From contig NZ_FONE01000021.1 of NCBI RefSeq assembly GCF_900112825.1, positions 1-51,124 of the forward strand: a stretch of 51,124 nucleotides of DNA. Reading direction: 5' to 3'. The notes under the pieces are model-generated. The model saw only the letters and a program-made list of their open reading frames with translations, ran no database searches and was not told where the DNA came from. The position numbers and the translations under genes were made by a program. Of the stretch, positions 1 through 8,896 are shown one piece after another. Numbering within the stretch: position 1 is the stretch's first letter; every line of letters starts with the position of its first letter. This stretch comes from Nitrosomonas sp. Nm166. GTDB lineage: Bacteria; Pseudomonadota; Gammaproteobacteria; Burkholderiales; Nitrosomonadaceae.

Positions 1-165
1 GTGTGGGATGAATTACGGGAAAAATTCTTTCATAACCGTGCCTTCGATAGTTTGGATGCGCTTGAGATACATCTGGAGAGCGCGCTAAAAAGCCTCGAAT
101 CAAACCAGGAAACTATGCGCGGCATTACCGGATGGGATTGGATTATTAATGCTGTTCCTAAATAG
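1..165 (+). CDS. IS630-type transposase, C-terminal end (partial)
   Basis: The first frame is open from base 1 to a TAG at 163-165 and gives 54 residues. They read as the C-terminus of an IS630/Tc1-type DDE transposase, with the stretches [18 protein letters not shown] and [11 protein letters not shown]. The rest of the gene, including the catalytic DDE residues, lies outside the window. The reading frame overlaps the last codons of the truncated hsdR on the other strand, so the hsdR stop codon is supplied by this element. The family call rests on recalled similarity and is supported by a related C-terminus at the far end of the window (50998-51124). Confidence 0.75.
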   Translation: MWDELREKFFHNRAFDSLDALEIHLESALKSLESNQETMRGITGWDWIINAVPK

Positions 166-175
166 AATTGGAATA
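1..175 (+). mobile_element. Right end of an IS630-like element inserted in hsdR
   Basis: The element end seems to be AATAGAATTGGAA (161-173) followed by TA (174-175), the dinucleotide that IS630-family elements target and duplicate. Beyond it, hsdR coding sequence resumes in register with its family (GGLVVDY). The left end is outside the window, so the TA duplication cannot be confirmed here. The boundary is inferred from where hsdR similarity stops. Confidence 0.6.
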
Positions 176-2281
176 ATCCACCACCAGCCCACCGGGCTTA
201 TCCCTGAATACCCGATTGACGCGGGCAATCGCCTGCATCAGGTTATGCGATTTCATCGGTTTGTCGACATACATGGTATGGGCACATGGTGCGTCGAAAC
301 CGGTCAGCCACATGTCGCGCACAATGACCAGCTTTAACGGGTCATGCGGGTCTTTAAAGCGTTTCTCCAGGCGCTTCTTTTGTTGTTTGCTGTAAATATG
401 CGGCTGCAGGAGTGGTTTGTCCGATGCCGAGCCGGTCATCACGATTTTGATCGCCCCTTTTTCGATATCTGCGTCATGCCAGTCCGGCCGCAGCGCCACA
501 ATGGCGTTATACAAATGCACGCAGATCTCGCGGCTCATGCACACGACCATGCCTTTGCCGTCGATGATGGCGGTGCGCTCTTCGAAGTGCTTGACCAAAT
601 CCGCCGCCACTTCCTGTATGCGCGGCTGTGCACCTACCAGCTTTTCCAATGCCGCCCACTGGCTCTTGGTTTTCTCGCGGGCGGAAACATCCTCTTCGTC
701 TTCGATGACCTCTTCTACCTGATCGCTCAACTGCTCGATTTCGGCCTGATTGATGTCCAGCTTGGCTAAGCGGCTCTCATAATAAATGGGCACAGTAGCG
801 CCATCCTCCACGGCATCCTGAATGTCGTAGATACTTACATAATCGCCAAACACCGCCCGGGTGTCCTTGTCTTCGGTCGCAATCGGTGTACCGGTAAAGC
901 CGATAAACGAGGCATGCGGCAATGCATCGCGTAAATGCCTGGCATAGCCAAACTTGTATTTCCCGCTTTTTTGATCCAGCGCAGCTTTCAAGCCGTATTG
1001 ACTGCGATGCGCTTCGTCGGAGATCACCACGATATTTTCGCGTCCATTCAGCACCGGGTGCTTATCCTCGCCATTCAGCAGGGCAAATTTCTGTATGGTG
1101 GTAAACACGATCCCGCCGGATTTTCGATTTTCCAGAAACTCGCGCAACTCATCACGGCTATCCGCCCGCACCGGATCCTGCCTGAGCAACATGCGCGCGG
1201 CGACAAAATTATCGAACAACTGGTTGTCGAGATCATTGCGATCGGTGACCACCACAATGGTCGGGTTGCACATTTCCGGCTGTTGCAGCAGTTTGCCGGC
1301 ATAACACACCATGGAAATGCTTTTGCCGGAACCTTGCGTGTGCCAAACCACACCCGCCTTGCGTGATCCCGGCACTACTTCCTTGCCATAGCTGGCGCGT
1401 TCTTGTTTTATCACATCGGTCTCTGACCGTGAAGCGATCACCGTCACACGCACCGCTTCGCGCACCGCATGGAACTGATGATAACCGGCGATCTTCTTGA
1501 TCAGACTATCGCCATTCTGTTCAAACAACACAAAATGGCGGATAAAATCGAGCAACAATTCCCGGTCAAAAAAGCCTTTCACGACTTTTTCCAACTCAAA
1601 CTCAAGCAAGGGCTTGTCGTTCTCATTCTTGATCGTGCGCCAGGGCAGAAAACGTTCCTGATTGGCCGTCAATGAACCGATGCGCGCATTGATACCGTCC
1701 GAAATGACCAATGCTTCGCTGAAAACAAACAAATCGGTAATTTCATCCTTATAGGTTTGTAACTGGTTGTAGGCTTCCCATATTCCCGCATTTTCATCAC
1801 CGGGATTTTTCAGTTCGATTACCGCAATCGGCAAGCCATTGATAAACACCACCACATCCAGGCGGCGGTTCATTTTGGCACCCAGCACGGTGAATTGATT
1901 CACTACCAGAAACTGGTTGTTCTCCTGATTATGGAAATCGATTATCTGAGCATGGTCATTTTTCTTTTTGTCACCATCTGAGTACTCAACCGGAACACCG
2001 TTTAGCAAGTACTTCTGAATCTGATGATTATTTTGAATAAGCGCCGGACTTTCAGCTTTGCCGAGAAGATGAACGACCTGATCTTCTAACACAGTTTTGG
2101 GAATGCTTGGATTAATCCTCATCAGCGCATTAAGCAGGCGTTCGGTCAAAATAATCTGTCGGTAATCCTTCCGTTCGGAAGTATCACTCTCAGGTGCAAT
2201 ACTTTTACCGACAAGTACCTCGTAACCCGAAGCTTGAAACCAAGCCAAACACAATTGTTCCAACTGGTCCTCAGTAATCAT
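158..2281 (-). pseudogene. hsdR: Type I restriction endonuclease subunit R, C-terminally truncated
   Basis: HsdR cleaves DNA after ATP-driven translocation in the HsdR-HsdM-HsdS complex. The 707 residues contain the nuclease core (Asp141, then ELK at 156-158), Walker A HTQGSGKS at 314-321, the DEAH box at 422-425 in [19 protein letters not shown] near 461-466, and motif [10 protein letters not shown] close to the end. The family consensus continues after GGLVVDY, but here only four residues (SNSI) follow before a stop contributed by an IS630-like element. Full-length relatives are several hundred residues longer. The helicase motors are therefore complete, but the C-terminal helical region that docks onto HsdM is gone. 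The ATG lies immediately after the stop of the upstream pseudogene, as in an intact operon. Loss of restriction is inferred, not proven. Confidence 0.85.
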
Positions 2282-2282
2282 G

Positions 2283-4272
2283 TTATTCCATCGTCGTGTA
2301 CGCTTGCATTGGATGAGTAGGCCGCGTTGGAAAAGCCAATGTTAACTCGCCGTGTTCAACCAAAGGTTTCAAATATCGTTTTCGCAATGGATCAGGTTTT
2401 CTATCTAATAATTGGCACAAAACTGGTAAGGTCAAATAATATTGGCGACATAAAGTAAGAATAATTTTTTTCATTTCTGCCTGTTCTAATCGGCCCTTGT
2501 GTCTGGCATCACTAGCAATTACATCGAGCTCCTGTCTTAACTCAACATCAGTGCCTTCAAGATTATCTATTAGTAGCTTAGATAAGCCTTCCACACGCAA
2601 TCTGCCTGCTTCATCCCGTTGAGAAGATCCGGAGCCACCCCCCAAAAGTCCGGAGCTTACATTCAAAGGTCCGGAGCTCTCTGGCAAAAGTCCGAAGCTC
2701 AACCTGCCAGCTCCGGATGTTATACGAGAGGCACCAATTCCTGTCCACCAAATGCCTGGTCTGGTGTTGGCAAACTCTGCCCAGGTAAGCAATAAATAGT
2801 GCCTCTTCCGTGACCGCTAGTGGCCAATAATCCTTTTTTCACTAATATCTGAAACGCCAACGTCAGATCGTGGGCATGCTCCGTAGTTATCTCCGCCATG
2901 CGCCGATGACTTACAACTTGCTCTGTAAAAGCCGTCGCAAGTATCAGACGATCCAAATGCTCCAAATCCTCAAAGTCATCAGGAAACATCGACTGTAACT
3001 GCTTGATTACACCTTCCGGCAGTAAATCCAGCATTCGCAACTCTAAAAGCGTTTGCTCAGAAGGTACTTCTTTCTCATACAGCAAAGGAACACGCCAATG
3101 CTGACTATTCCAACCGCGATAAATTTTTGGAATGCCTGAACCTGCCTGCTCGCCCAAACCCACATAACGAAACATTTGATGAATCAATCGGTTTCGGCAA
3201 TCACTATCACCACCTTGCACCGCCAGCTCCTGTGGGACTCGCATCAAACCCGGATTTCGAAAACCAAACATATCGGGCCGCTTCACTACCAGCACGGAAG
3301 CACGCCCTGTGTAATCAGCGTGAACAAGCGTGTTAATCAATGCTTCACGCAATGCCTGATGGACAGGCGTGTCATCACGGCGCACATCTCCTTCAAGCGC
3401 AAATGGCACTTTCAAATCACTCGTTAGCTTTTTAATCACCCGCCGATAAAAATCAAACAAATTGCCGGACCACCTGCCATCCAGCGTCAAACGATCTATC
3501 CAACGCGCCTCTACATTCGCAGCCGGCCTTCCTGATAATCAAGCATGTAGTTAGGAAATGCTTGCTGAATCGATGGCAATCGCCCAAACATCAACAAACC
3601 GGCGCGAGTCAAGCCAGCGCGACCTGTATCCCGATCAACACGCCAACCACCGATATTTTTAAGAAAAGCTTGTGGATCAAATTCATTCTAAGGGCGGTCA
3701 GGCTGTAAGCTGACATAGAGCTGGCGATAGGCGTTAAAACTATCGAGATCGATATCATCCAATCCATAACCCTGGAGAATCTCACTATCGCGGCTATCCT
3801 CTACTTGTTCCGCCAACATGCGCCGCACCGTTTCACCATCACAGCAATAATCTCCGCTGTTCCGGCGCTTATACGTGCCGGACATCGGATTGCCGCCGAT
3901 ATACACGGGCCGCTGCTTGCGTGATGCCTTGGGGATATGGATCTGAATTACCGTTTTATCCTCGATAACCAGCTCACGCACATGGTTGGGTTTCAGGACA
4001 TTAGCGCTCACCTTTTGCGGGTTATTGAGCAAATTCCATAAATCTTCCTGCACCTTGGCCTGATTCTTTATGCCATTTACAACAAATTTGCCTTTCCTCT
4101 CTTCAAGCCCAAGCAAGACATCGCCACCCTCGCTATTGGCAAAGGCACTGTATGTCTCCCAAAAATCTCTGGGCAGTTCACCACTGCCATCCTTGCCTGC
4201 AGCGAGCTTGCACTCTACTTCGAAGTTTTCGCGTAGTGATGCGATGTCGTCGAGAGAAGTGATCTTTAACAT
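2283..4272 (-). pseudogene. AlbA_2 (Schlafen-type) ATP-binding accessory protein, broken
   Basis: One decayed gene in at least three pieces. Piece 1 (3688-4272) holds the AlbA_2/Schlafen-like N-terminus (FEVECKLAAG, FANSEGGDVLLGL) and ends at an internal TAG at 3688-3690. The same frame continues past the stop with DPQAFLKNIGGWRVDRD and GLLMFGRLPSIQQAFPNYML, then slips near 3525-3535. Piece 2 (about 2740-3525) has the GHKL-like part (HQALREALINTLVHADY, EQAGSGIPKI) and a helix-turn-helix-like C-terminal half. A second slip near 2720-2790 moves into piece 3 (2283 to about 2740), with a Ser/Gly-rich linker and a C-terminal domain. Such genes often sit between hsdS and hsdR in type I loci. Its start overlaps the hsdS stop by 7 bases. 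The relation to RecG-like annotations is by family only. Confidence 0.75.
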
Positions 4273-5687
4273 GCAATAGCCTTAAAGGAAGGTTGGGGAT
4301 CATTGAGAGAAATTTCGCCGGAGAGGAGTTTTGGGAGGAGTGAATTTCGGATCTCTGACAGGATCATTGATTCAGAAGTAGATTCAGCAATTTTAGTGAA
4401 TATAATTTTTGACTGTTTCTCGAATTCAGACAAAATGTTGTCGTTTGGCACAATTATACTTATCGGCCTGAAGCTCTTCTTGCTTATTTCGGCAAAGGTG
4501 CTTCCAGTAGCACGCTGTTTTATTTCATCCATTACCGAGTCCGCCCAAAGCAGCACATATTCTGGTGGCAATCGCCCATTACATTTCATAGCGATGTAGC
4601 CTTGGTTAATTGCGACTGGTATTTTTGTTTGTGCCAAATATCCCACCGGCGCCCGGGATGACATAAGTACTGTATCAACAGGCAACAATCCAGAGCTAAT
4701 TTTTACTAATCCTTTTTCAGTAATTTTCTTTTCTGTTTGCAAGAGTATTTTTTCTTGTAGCCCAGATAAATCCTTTGGGGTTGCCCAACTAATTTCACCG
4801 CCTTCCCAAAATTTTCCATTCTTTGTGCTTGGTGTGCCACCACCAACCACATCAACTTCATCACCAATTATGCTTAGTGCCCACCCCTTCGGTATCTTAC
4901 CCAGTTCTGAATCAACGAGTTCGTCAGGGAAGAGTGCGGCGGTAGTGGTGAATTGTTGGCGTTGATCGGGGCTGAGTTGGTCGAGTTGATCGGTTTTGCC
5001 GCTGATGGTGCGCATGGCGGCGCGATCGGGGTCTTGGCCGTTTTGTTTGGCTGCTATTTTGGCTTTGACGGGTTCAAAATCGACAAACCAGGATTTAAAG
5101 ATGGCTCGTACGATCTGTTCGAGGGTTTGGTTGATTTGGCGGTTGAGTTCGATTTTTTTATCTATCGCATTAAGGAATTCACCAATTACCTTTCTTTCTT
5201 TTTTTTCTGGCCATTCAAAATGGTAATTAAAAATATCTTTTAAAGTAATACTCGCCTGATTTGCACTGCCTTGTGCGGTTGAAACTAGATAATTGGTAAA
5301 TTCTGGTCTTTTTAAAACGTAATAAAGGAAAATTTGATCATCTGGATTGGAGTCTTTTACGCGTAAACGCACCGCATTTTGATTTAGCAATGTTCCATTG
5401 GCGGATTGTGGAACACGTATCGTTTTCCCAACTATTGATGCTGGATTAGAGGGCCATGAACCAACAGTTGCAATAACAATATCATCCATCCGTAACTCTA
5501 CGTTTTTGTTTTCATTTCCCATATCTTCAGAAACAAAATAAAGATCAGAAACATCTACACTATCGGATGTGAAGTTACTTACACGAACAACAGGAATCCC
5601 TGCTTTTTGGTAATCTTCTGATTTGAACGCGAAACCTTTTTGATGACTCACTACCTCACTAAGTGAAATTTCTTCCCATTCAGACAT
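4266..5687 (-). CDS. hsdS: Type I restriction-modification specificity subunit S
   Basis: HsdS gives the complex its DNA target through two target-recognition domains. The 473-residue frame shows TRD1 (about 1-160), a central conserved helix (ELNRQINQTLEQIVRAIF, then KSWFVDFEP), a second TRD (about 260-430, with GGGTPSTKNGKFWEGGEISW), and the C-terminal repeat of the conserved helix (LSEIRNSLLPKLLSGEISL). The ATG at 5685-5687 (MSEWEEISLSEV) is preferred over an in-frame ATG 20 codons upstream because it gives an 8-base overlap with the hsdM stop and a canonical HsdS N-terminus. The TRD1 stretch (about 5180-5640) is more AT-rich than its surroundings, as expected for exchangeable TRDs. It appears intact. 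Confidence 0.88.
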   Translation of the reverse strand: MSEWEEISLSEVVSHQKGFAFKSEDYQKAGIPVVRVSNFTSDSVDVSDLYFVSEDMGNENKNVELRMDDIVIATVGSWPSNPASIVGKTIRVPQSANGTLLNQNAVRLRVKDSNPDDQIFLYYVLKRPEFTNYLVSTAQGSANQASITLKDIFNYHFEWPEKKERKVIGEFLNAIDKKIELNRQINQTLEQIVRAIFKSWFVDFEPVKAKIAAKQNGQDPDRAAMRTISGKTDQLDQLSPDQRQQFTTTAALFPDELVDSELGKIPKGWALSIIGDEVDVVGGGTPSTKNGKFWEGGEISWATPKDLSGLQEKILLQTEKKITEKGLVKISSGLLPVDTVLMSSRAPVGYLAQTKIPVAINQGYIAMKCNGRLPPEYVLLWADSVMDEIKQRATGSTFAEISKKSFRPISIIVPNDNILSEFEKQSKIIFTKIAESTSESMILSEIRNSLLPKLLSGEISLNDPQPSFKAIAC

Positions 5688-7725
5688 CGTATCCCAATCC
5701 CGCCAAATTCTTTTTAATCTCCGCTTCCAGCTTGTCACTTTGCTCAAACTGTTCTTTCAGTTGCGCCGTGAGGCGCGCCATTTTGTCCGCGAACAGTTCG
5801 CCATCGTCTTGCGCTTCGGCAGCGCCGACGTAGCGGCCCGGCGTGAGGACGTAGTCGTGTTGACGGATTTCATCCAAAGTTGCGGATTTGCAGAAGGCGG
5901 GAATGTCTTGATAAGCCCTCTCCCTCTGGGAGAGGGTTTGGGTGAGGGCGTTATAAATTTGCTGCAAGATTCCTTCCGTATTCTGCATTACGTCATTATT
6001 CCAAAATCGCAGCACGGTGATACCCTGAGTCGCTAGAAATTCAGTTCTTTTCTGATCTTTGGCGATACCTTCTGTGCTATTGTGCTGGCCTCCGTCCAAC
6101 TCTATCGCCAGTCCTTTTTCGTGGCAATAGAAGTCCAGAATGTAAGGCTGTACGGGGTGCTGGCGACGGAATTTGCAGCCGGCGATCTGCCGGCTGCGCA
6201 ACAGTTGCCATAACAGCGATTCAGCGTCTGTCTGGTTTTTTCTGAGTTGCCGTGCATGTTCGAGTAAGAACGAGGGGAGTTTTCCCTCATCCCCGGCCCT
6301 TCTCCCAGAGGGAGAAGGAAGAGTTACTGTTCGCCAGGCGTAAAAAGTATCCGCAATTTTCTGGATATCTTCCGGCGTGAAGTCGTGCAGCACGCGGTCT
6401 TTCATGTAGCCCAGGTTGCGGGCGTCGATGAACAGGACTTGATGGGTTCTGTCTCGGAAACCGTTGTGTGCTTTCTTGTTCTTGGTGAGGAACCAAATGC
6501 AGGCGGGGATTTGGGTGTTGGTGAACAGTTGGCCGGGGAGCGCGACCATGCATTCGACCTTGTCATCTTCAAGTAGGCGTTTGCGGATTTCGCCCTCATT
6601 GTTGATGTTCGAGCTCATGGAACCATTAGCGAGCAAAAGTGCCATGCTGCCATTGGGTGCCAGATGGTAGAGCATGTGCTGCATCCAGGCGAAGTTGGCA
6701 TTACTGGCGGGTGGGATGCCGTATTGCCAGCGTGGATCGTCATCTTTGACGCCGGTGTTCCATTCCTTCATGTTGAATGGTGGATTGGCCATGACGAAGT
6801 CGGCGCGCAGATCCGGGTGTTTGTCGTTGCTGAAGGTGTTGGCCGGTTCACCGCCGAAGTTGAAATCGATACCGCGGATGGCCATATTCATCGCCGCCAG
6901 ACGCCACGTCGTCGGATTGGATTTCTGGCCATAGACAGAGATGTCGCCCAGCCGGCCTTGGTGTTCTTCGATGACGCGTTCCGATTGCACGAAGAAGCCG
7001 CCGGAGCCCATGGCGGGGTCGTAGACGCGGCCTTTGAATGGTTGCAGCATTTCGACGATGAGCGTGACGATGGCCTTGGGAGTGTAATACTGGCCACCCT
7101 TTTTGCCTTCACTTAAGGCAAACTGACCGAGGAAATATTCGTACACATGGCCGAGGATGTCTTTGGCATGCAGGGTTTGGTGGTGGAACGGGACGGTGGC
7201 GATCAGGTCGATCAGTTCACCAAGCTTGGCGGGCTCGATTTGTAACTGCGTGTAAGTTTTGTTGAGCACGCCTTTGAGTTTTTTCTCGTTTTCCTTTTCC
7301 ACCGCATCCAGCGCATCATCGATAAGCTTGCCGATGCTGGTGAATTTGTAGGTAATCTTCTTGCCGTTTTTAATTTCAATTTCCGTGCCGGGTGCCACTT
7401 TGGCGTTGTTCTGCAGATTTTCCCAGCGCGCCATGGCGGGCACCCAGAACACGTTTTTCTCGGTGTAATAGTCGCGGATTTCCAGCTCTTCGTGAATCAG
7501 CTCACCGGCATCTTCACCCAGATAGTAGTCGTTGCCGGGGTCTTTGAAGGCGGCCTTCAGCTCTTCGCGGCGCTCTGCGAAGGCATCGGAAACGTACTTG
7601 AGGAAGATGAGACCAAGCACGGCATGTTTGTATACCGCAGCGTCAAGATTAGAGCGCAGCTTGTCGGCGGCGGTCCAAAGTTTTTTGTCGAGGTCGTTGA
7701 GAAATTGTTGTTCGTCTTGTTGCAT
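5680..7725 (-). CDS. hsdM: Type I N6-adenine methyltransferase HsdM with inserted DUF559 nuclease-like domain
   Basis: HsdM methylates adenine at the site read by HsdS. The N-terminal helical HsdM_N domain (about 1-150) is followed by the SAM-binding motif I (VYDPAMGSGGFFV) and catalytic motif IV (ANPPF). The frame is 681 residues, against roughly 540 for relatives. The excess is an in-frame block at about residues 466-604, between FYAWR and YQDIPAFCKSATLDEI, which are contiguous in the family. The block is a DUF559/Vsr-like endonuclease domain (AESLLWQLLRSRQIAGCKFR, PYILDFYCHEKGLAIELDGG, VLRFWNNDVMQ) with linkers read from palindromic DNA. No stop interrupts it, so a methyltransferase-nuclease chimera could be made. 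Whether it still folds and methylates is unknown. It is the first gene of the hsdM-hsdS-accessory-hsdR operon. Confidence 0.9.
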   Translation of the reverse strand: MQQDEQQFLNDLDKKLWTAADKLRSNLDAAVYKHAVLGLIFLKYVSDAFAERREELKAAFKDPGNDYYLGEDAGELIHEELEIRDYYTEKNVFWVPAMARWENLQNNAKVAPGTEIEIKNGKKITYKFTSIGKLIDDALDAVEKENEKKLKGVLNKTYTQLQIEPAKLGELIDLIATVPFHHQTLHAKDILGHVYEYFLGQFALSEGKKGGQYYTPKAIVTLIVEMLQPFKGRVYDPAMGSGGFFVQSERVIEEHQGRLGDISVYGQKSNPTTWRLAAMNMAIRGIDFNFGGEPANTFSNDKHPDLRADFVMANPPFNMKEWNTGVKDDDPRWQYGIPPASNANFAWMQHMLYHLAPNGSMALLLANGSMSSNINNEGEIRKRLLEDDKVECMVALPGQLFTNTQIPACIWFLTKNKKAHNGFRDRTHQVLFIDARNLGYMKDRVLHDFTPEDIQKIADTFYAWRTVTLPSPSGRRAGDEGKLPSFLLEHARQLRKNQTDAESLLWQLLRSRQIAGCKFRRQHPVQPYILDFYCHEKGLAIELDGGQHNSTEGIAKDQKRTEFLATQGITVLRFWNNDVMQNTEGILQQIYNALTQTLSQRERAYQDIPAFCKSATLDEIRQHDYVLTPGRYVGAAEAQDDGELFADKMARLTAQLKEQFEQSDKLEAEIKKNLAGLGYDV
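5916..5948 (+). repeat. Palindromic end repeat of the DUF559 cassette (left)
   Basis: The sequence starts CCCTCTCCCTCTGGGAGAGG and continues with a GGGTGAGGG-type tail. CCCTCTCCC and GGGAGAGGG form a near-perfect hairpin arm pair. The same layout recurs inverted at 6284-6318. Repeats of this kind are common in intergenic DNA of many proteobacteria. Confidence 0.8.
6284..6318 (-). repeat. Palindromic end repeat of the DUF559 cassette (right)
   Basis: Read on the minus strand this begins CCTTCTCCCTCTGGGAGAAG and ends GGGATGAGGG. It matches the left repeat at most positions by eye, including the hairpin core and the tail. It encodes the linker LPSPSGRRAGDEG of the chimeric HsdM. Confidence 0.8.
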
Positions 7726-7734
7726 GATTGTTTT

Positions 7735-7962
7735 CTAATTTGATGGAGAACAGCGAAAGGGAATTTGTTTCCCGGCGAATTTAACTTCATAACGAGGTAA
7801 ATCGTCAAATCCGAATTGAGGTAGCTTGAGGTTGATAATCGTAATACAGATGTTGCTGCACTGCTGATTTAATAAACCAGCCGGATTTTGTTTTAATTCC
7901 ATTTCAGGAATATTAATGAAGTAAATCCACTCGCATAACGCCTTTTCTATTTTCCTCAGCAT
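7735..7962 (-). CDS. Hypothetical short protein upstream of hsdM
   Basis: A 75-codon frame ends 9 bases before the hsdM start. No known family, signal peptide or membrane segment is evident, and no good ribosome-binding site is seen at its first ATG. An internal ATG (MELKQNPAGLL) is an alternative start. It could be the real first gene of the operon, a decayed gene end, or chance. It is listed because nothing else explains 7735-7962. Confidence 0.25.
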   Translation of the reverse strand: MLRKIEKALCEWIYFINIPEMELKQNPAGLLNQQCSNICITIINLKLPQFGFDDLPRYEVKFAGKQIPFRCSPSN

Positions 7963-8018
7963 ATTCCTCAGGAATGATATGATTTAACCCTATGGATGAC
8001 TAAACAATTGGAGGAATT

Positions 8019-8666
8019 ATGCCAAACTCAGAACCTGAATCCGGTTTAAATTTTAACTTCATCATGCCAGCGGCATTACTGTTGGTTTTATTAATCGTAC
8101 CTTTCTCCATCAACTCTTTCATGCATTTGATGTCGGCGAAAAGGCAGTTTAATCCGGTGATCATGAAATTGCCGATGGATAGCACGGCGATTACGATTCC
8201 ATCAGCGGTGAAGCAATATGAAAGTTTTGAGGTAGCTTTAAATCTGGAAACTAAGCAGCTTTCCAGATTTCTGAACGAGATTGTTGCAACGGCGTCTGAA
8301 GGCACTTCGATACAAGGCATTACCGGCGTGGTATCACCTTATATGAAAGCTGAAATTGCTGGTGAGGATTTTGAAATTGACAGGCAGGGGCCGCAAGAAC
8401 CCGTATCGGCTTATAATGGTATGGGAAGCTGGCGCTGGCGTGTCATCCCGGAATCATCAGGATCACACGATTTAAAATTCCAGTTGCATTTGCTGACGCA
8501 AGATGCTGGACAGCAGACTGAAAAGATTCTTGATCTTGCCGAGGCGCGATTTTCTGTTCAGGCAAACCCATCAGAATGGTTTAAACGTAACGGGTTGTGG
8601 ATCGCTTTATCACTGCTGGTGCCGGTAGTGATAATTTTGGGCTTGAGGCGCCGTTATGCGCGATAG
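8019..8666 (+). CDS. Membrane-anchored protein of unknown function, two terminal membrane helices
   Basis: The 215-residue protein has a hydrophobic helix at about 16-33 (IMPAALLLVLLIVPF), an extracytoplasmic-looking beta-rich middle (about 40-185), and a second helix at about 190-208 (LWIALSLLVPVVIILGL) followed by the positive end RRRYAR. This predicts short cytoplasmic tails with the middle in the periplasm. The middle contains GMGSWRWRVIPESSGSHDLK, which resembles beta-sandwich surface proteins in texture only; I do not recognise the family. The start is supported by TTGGAGGAATT seven bases upstream. It stands alone between the hsd locus and hsp20. Confidence 0.7.
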   Translation: MPNSEPESGLNFNFIMPAALLLVLLIVPFSINSFMHLMSAKRQFNPVIMKLPMDSTAITIPSAVKQYESFEVALNLETKQLSRFLNEIVATASEGTSIQGITGVVSPYMKAEIAGEDFEIDRQGPQEPVSAYNGMGSWRWRVIPESSGSHDLKFQLHLLTQDAGQQTEKILDLAEARFSVQANPSEWFKRNGLWIALSLLVPVVIILGLRRRYAR

Positions 8667-8740
8667 AATCCGTTCTTATTCCGTTTAAGCTTAGCTATAA
8701 TGATTATCAGGTAATTCTTACCTGACTTTTCATTAGATCG

Positions 8741-8769
8741 CTTGAAAAAAAATTAATGATCCTTATATT
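8741..8769 (+). promoter_or_regulatory. Sigma32-like heat-shock promoter for hsp20
   Basis: CTTGAAA at 8741-8747 matches the sigma32 -35 consensus exactly. CCTTATAT at 8761-8768 fits the -10 consensus CCCCATNT at five of seven defined positions. The 13-base spacing is within the sigma32 range. It lies about 130 bases upstream of the small heat-shock gene, leaving a long 5' leader. The promoter type is inferred. Confidence 0.55.
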
Positions 8770-8896
8770 GGTTATCGAAGATGTGTTTTTTGTAGCTGTA
8801 AGAACGCCGCATTAAAGTTTAACGATTTACAGATTGAATGAGGCGTTGATGTCGTAAATATGCAATGTACTTTTTAATCATGAGGAGAAACTTATT

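Larger units (their letters stand above)
5914..6330 (-). mobile_element. DUF559 nuclease cassette with palindromic inverted ends, inserted in hsdM
   Basis: A block of 417 bases (139 codons) interrupts hsdM without breaking its frame. It codes for a complete DUF559 PD-(D/E)XK-like domain: ARQLRKNQTDAE at the start, the presumed metal site Asp in YILDFY with the ELD of AIELDGG, and a C-terminal helix ILQQIYNAL. Both edges carry the same roughly 33-base palindromic sequence in opposite orientation (5916-5948 and 6284-6318). No transposase is encoded, so mobilisation in trans or by the nuclease itself is only a guess. The exact edges are uncertain by a few bases. Confidence 0.75.

Noticed and set aside
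344..769. 141-codon plus-strand frame opposite hsdR
   Set aside because: Antisense to conserved helicase motifs; a shadow frame.
5680..7725. Reading the long HsdM as an assembly chimera
   Set aside because: The insertion has matching inverted repeats at both edges and keeps the frame on both sides, which a random misjoin would not produce.
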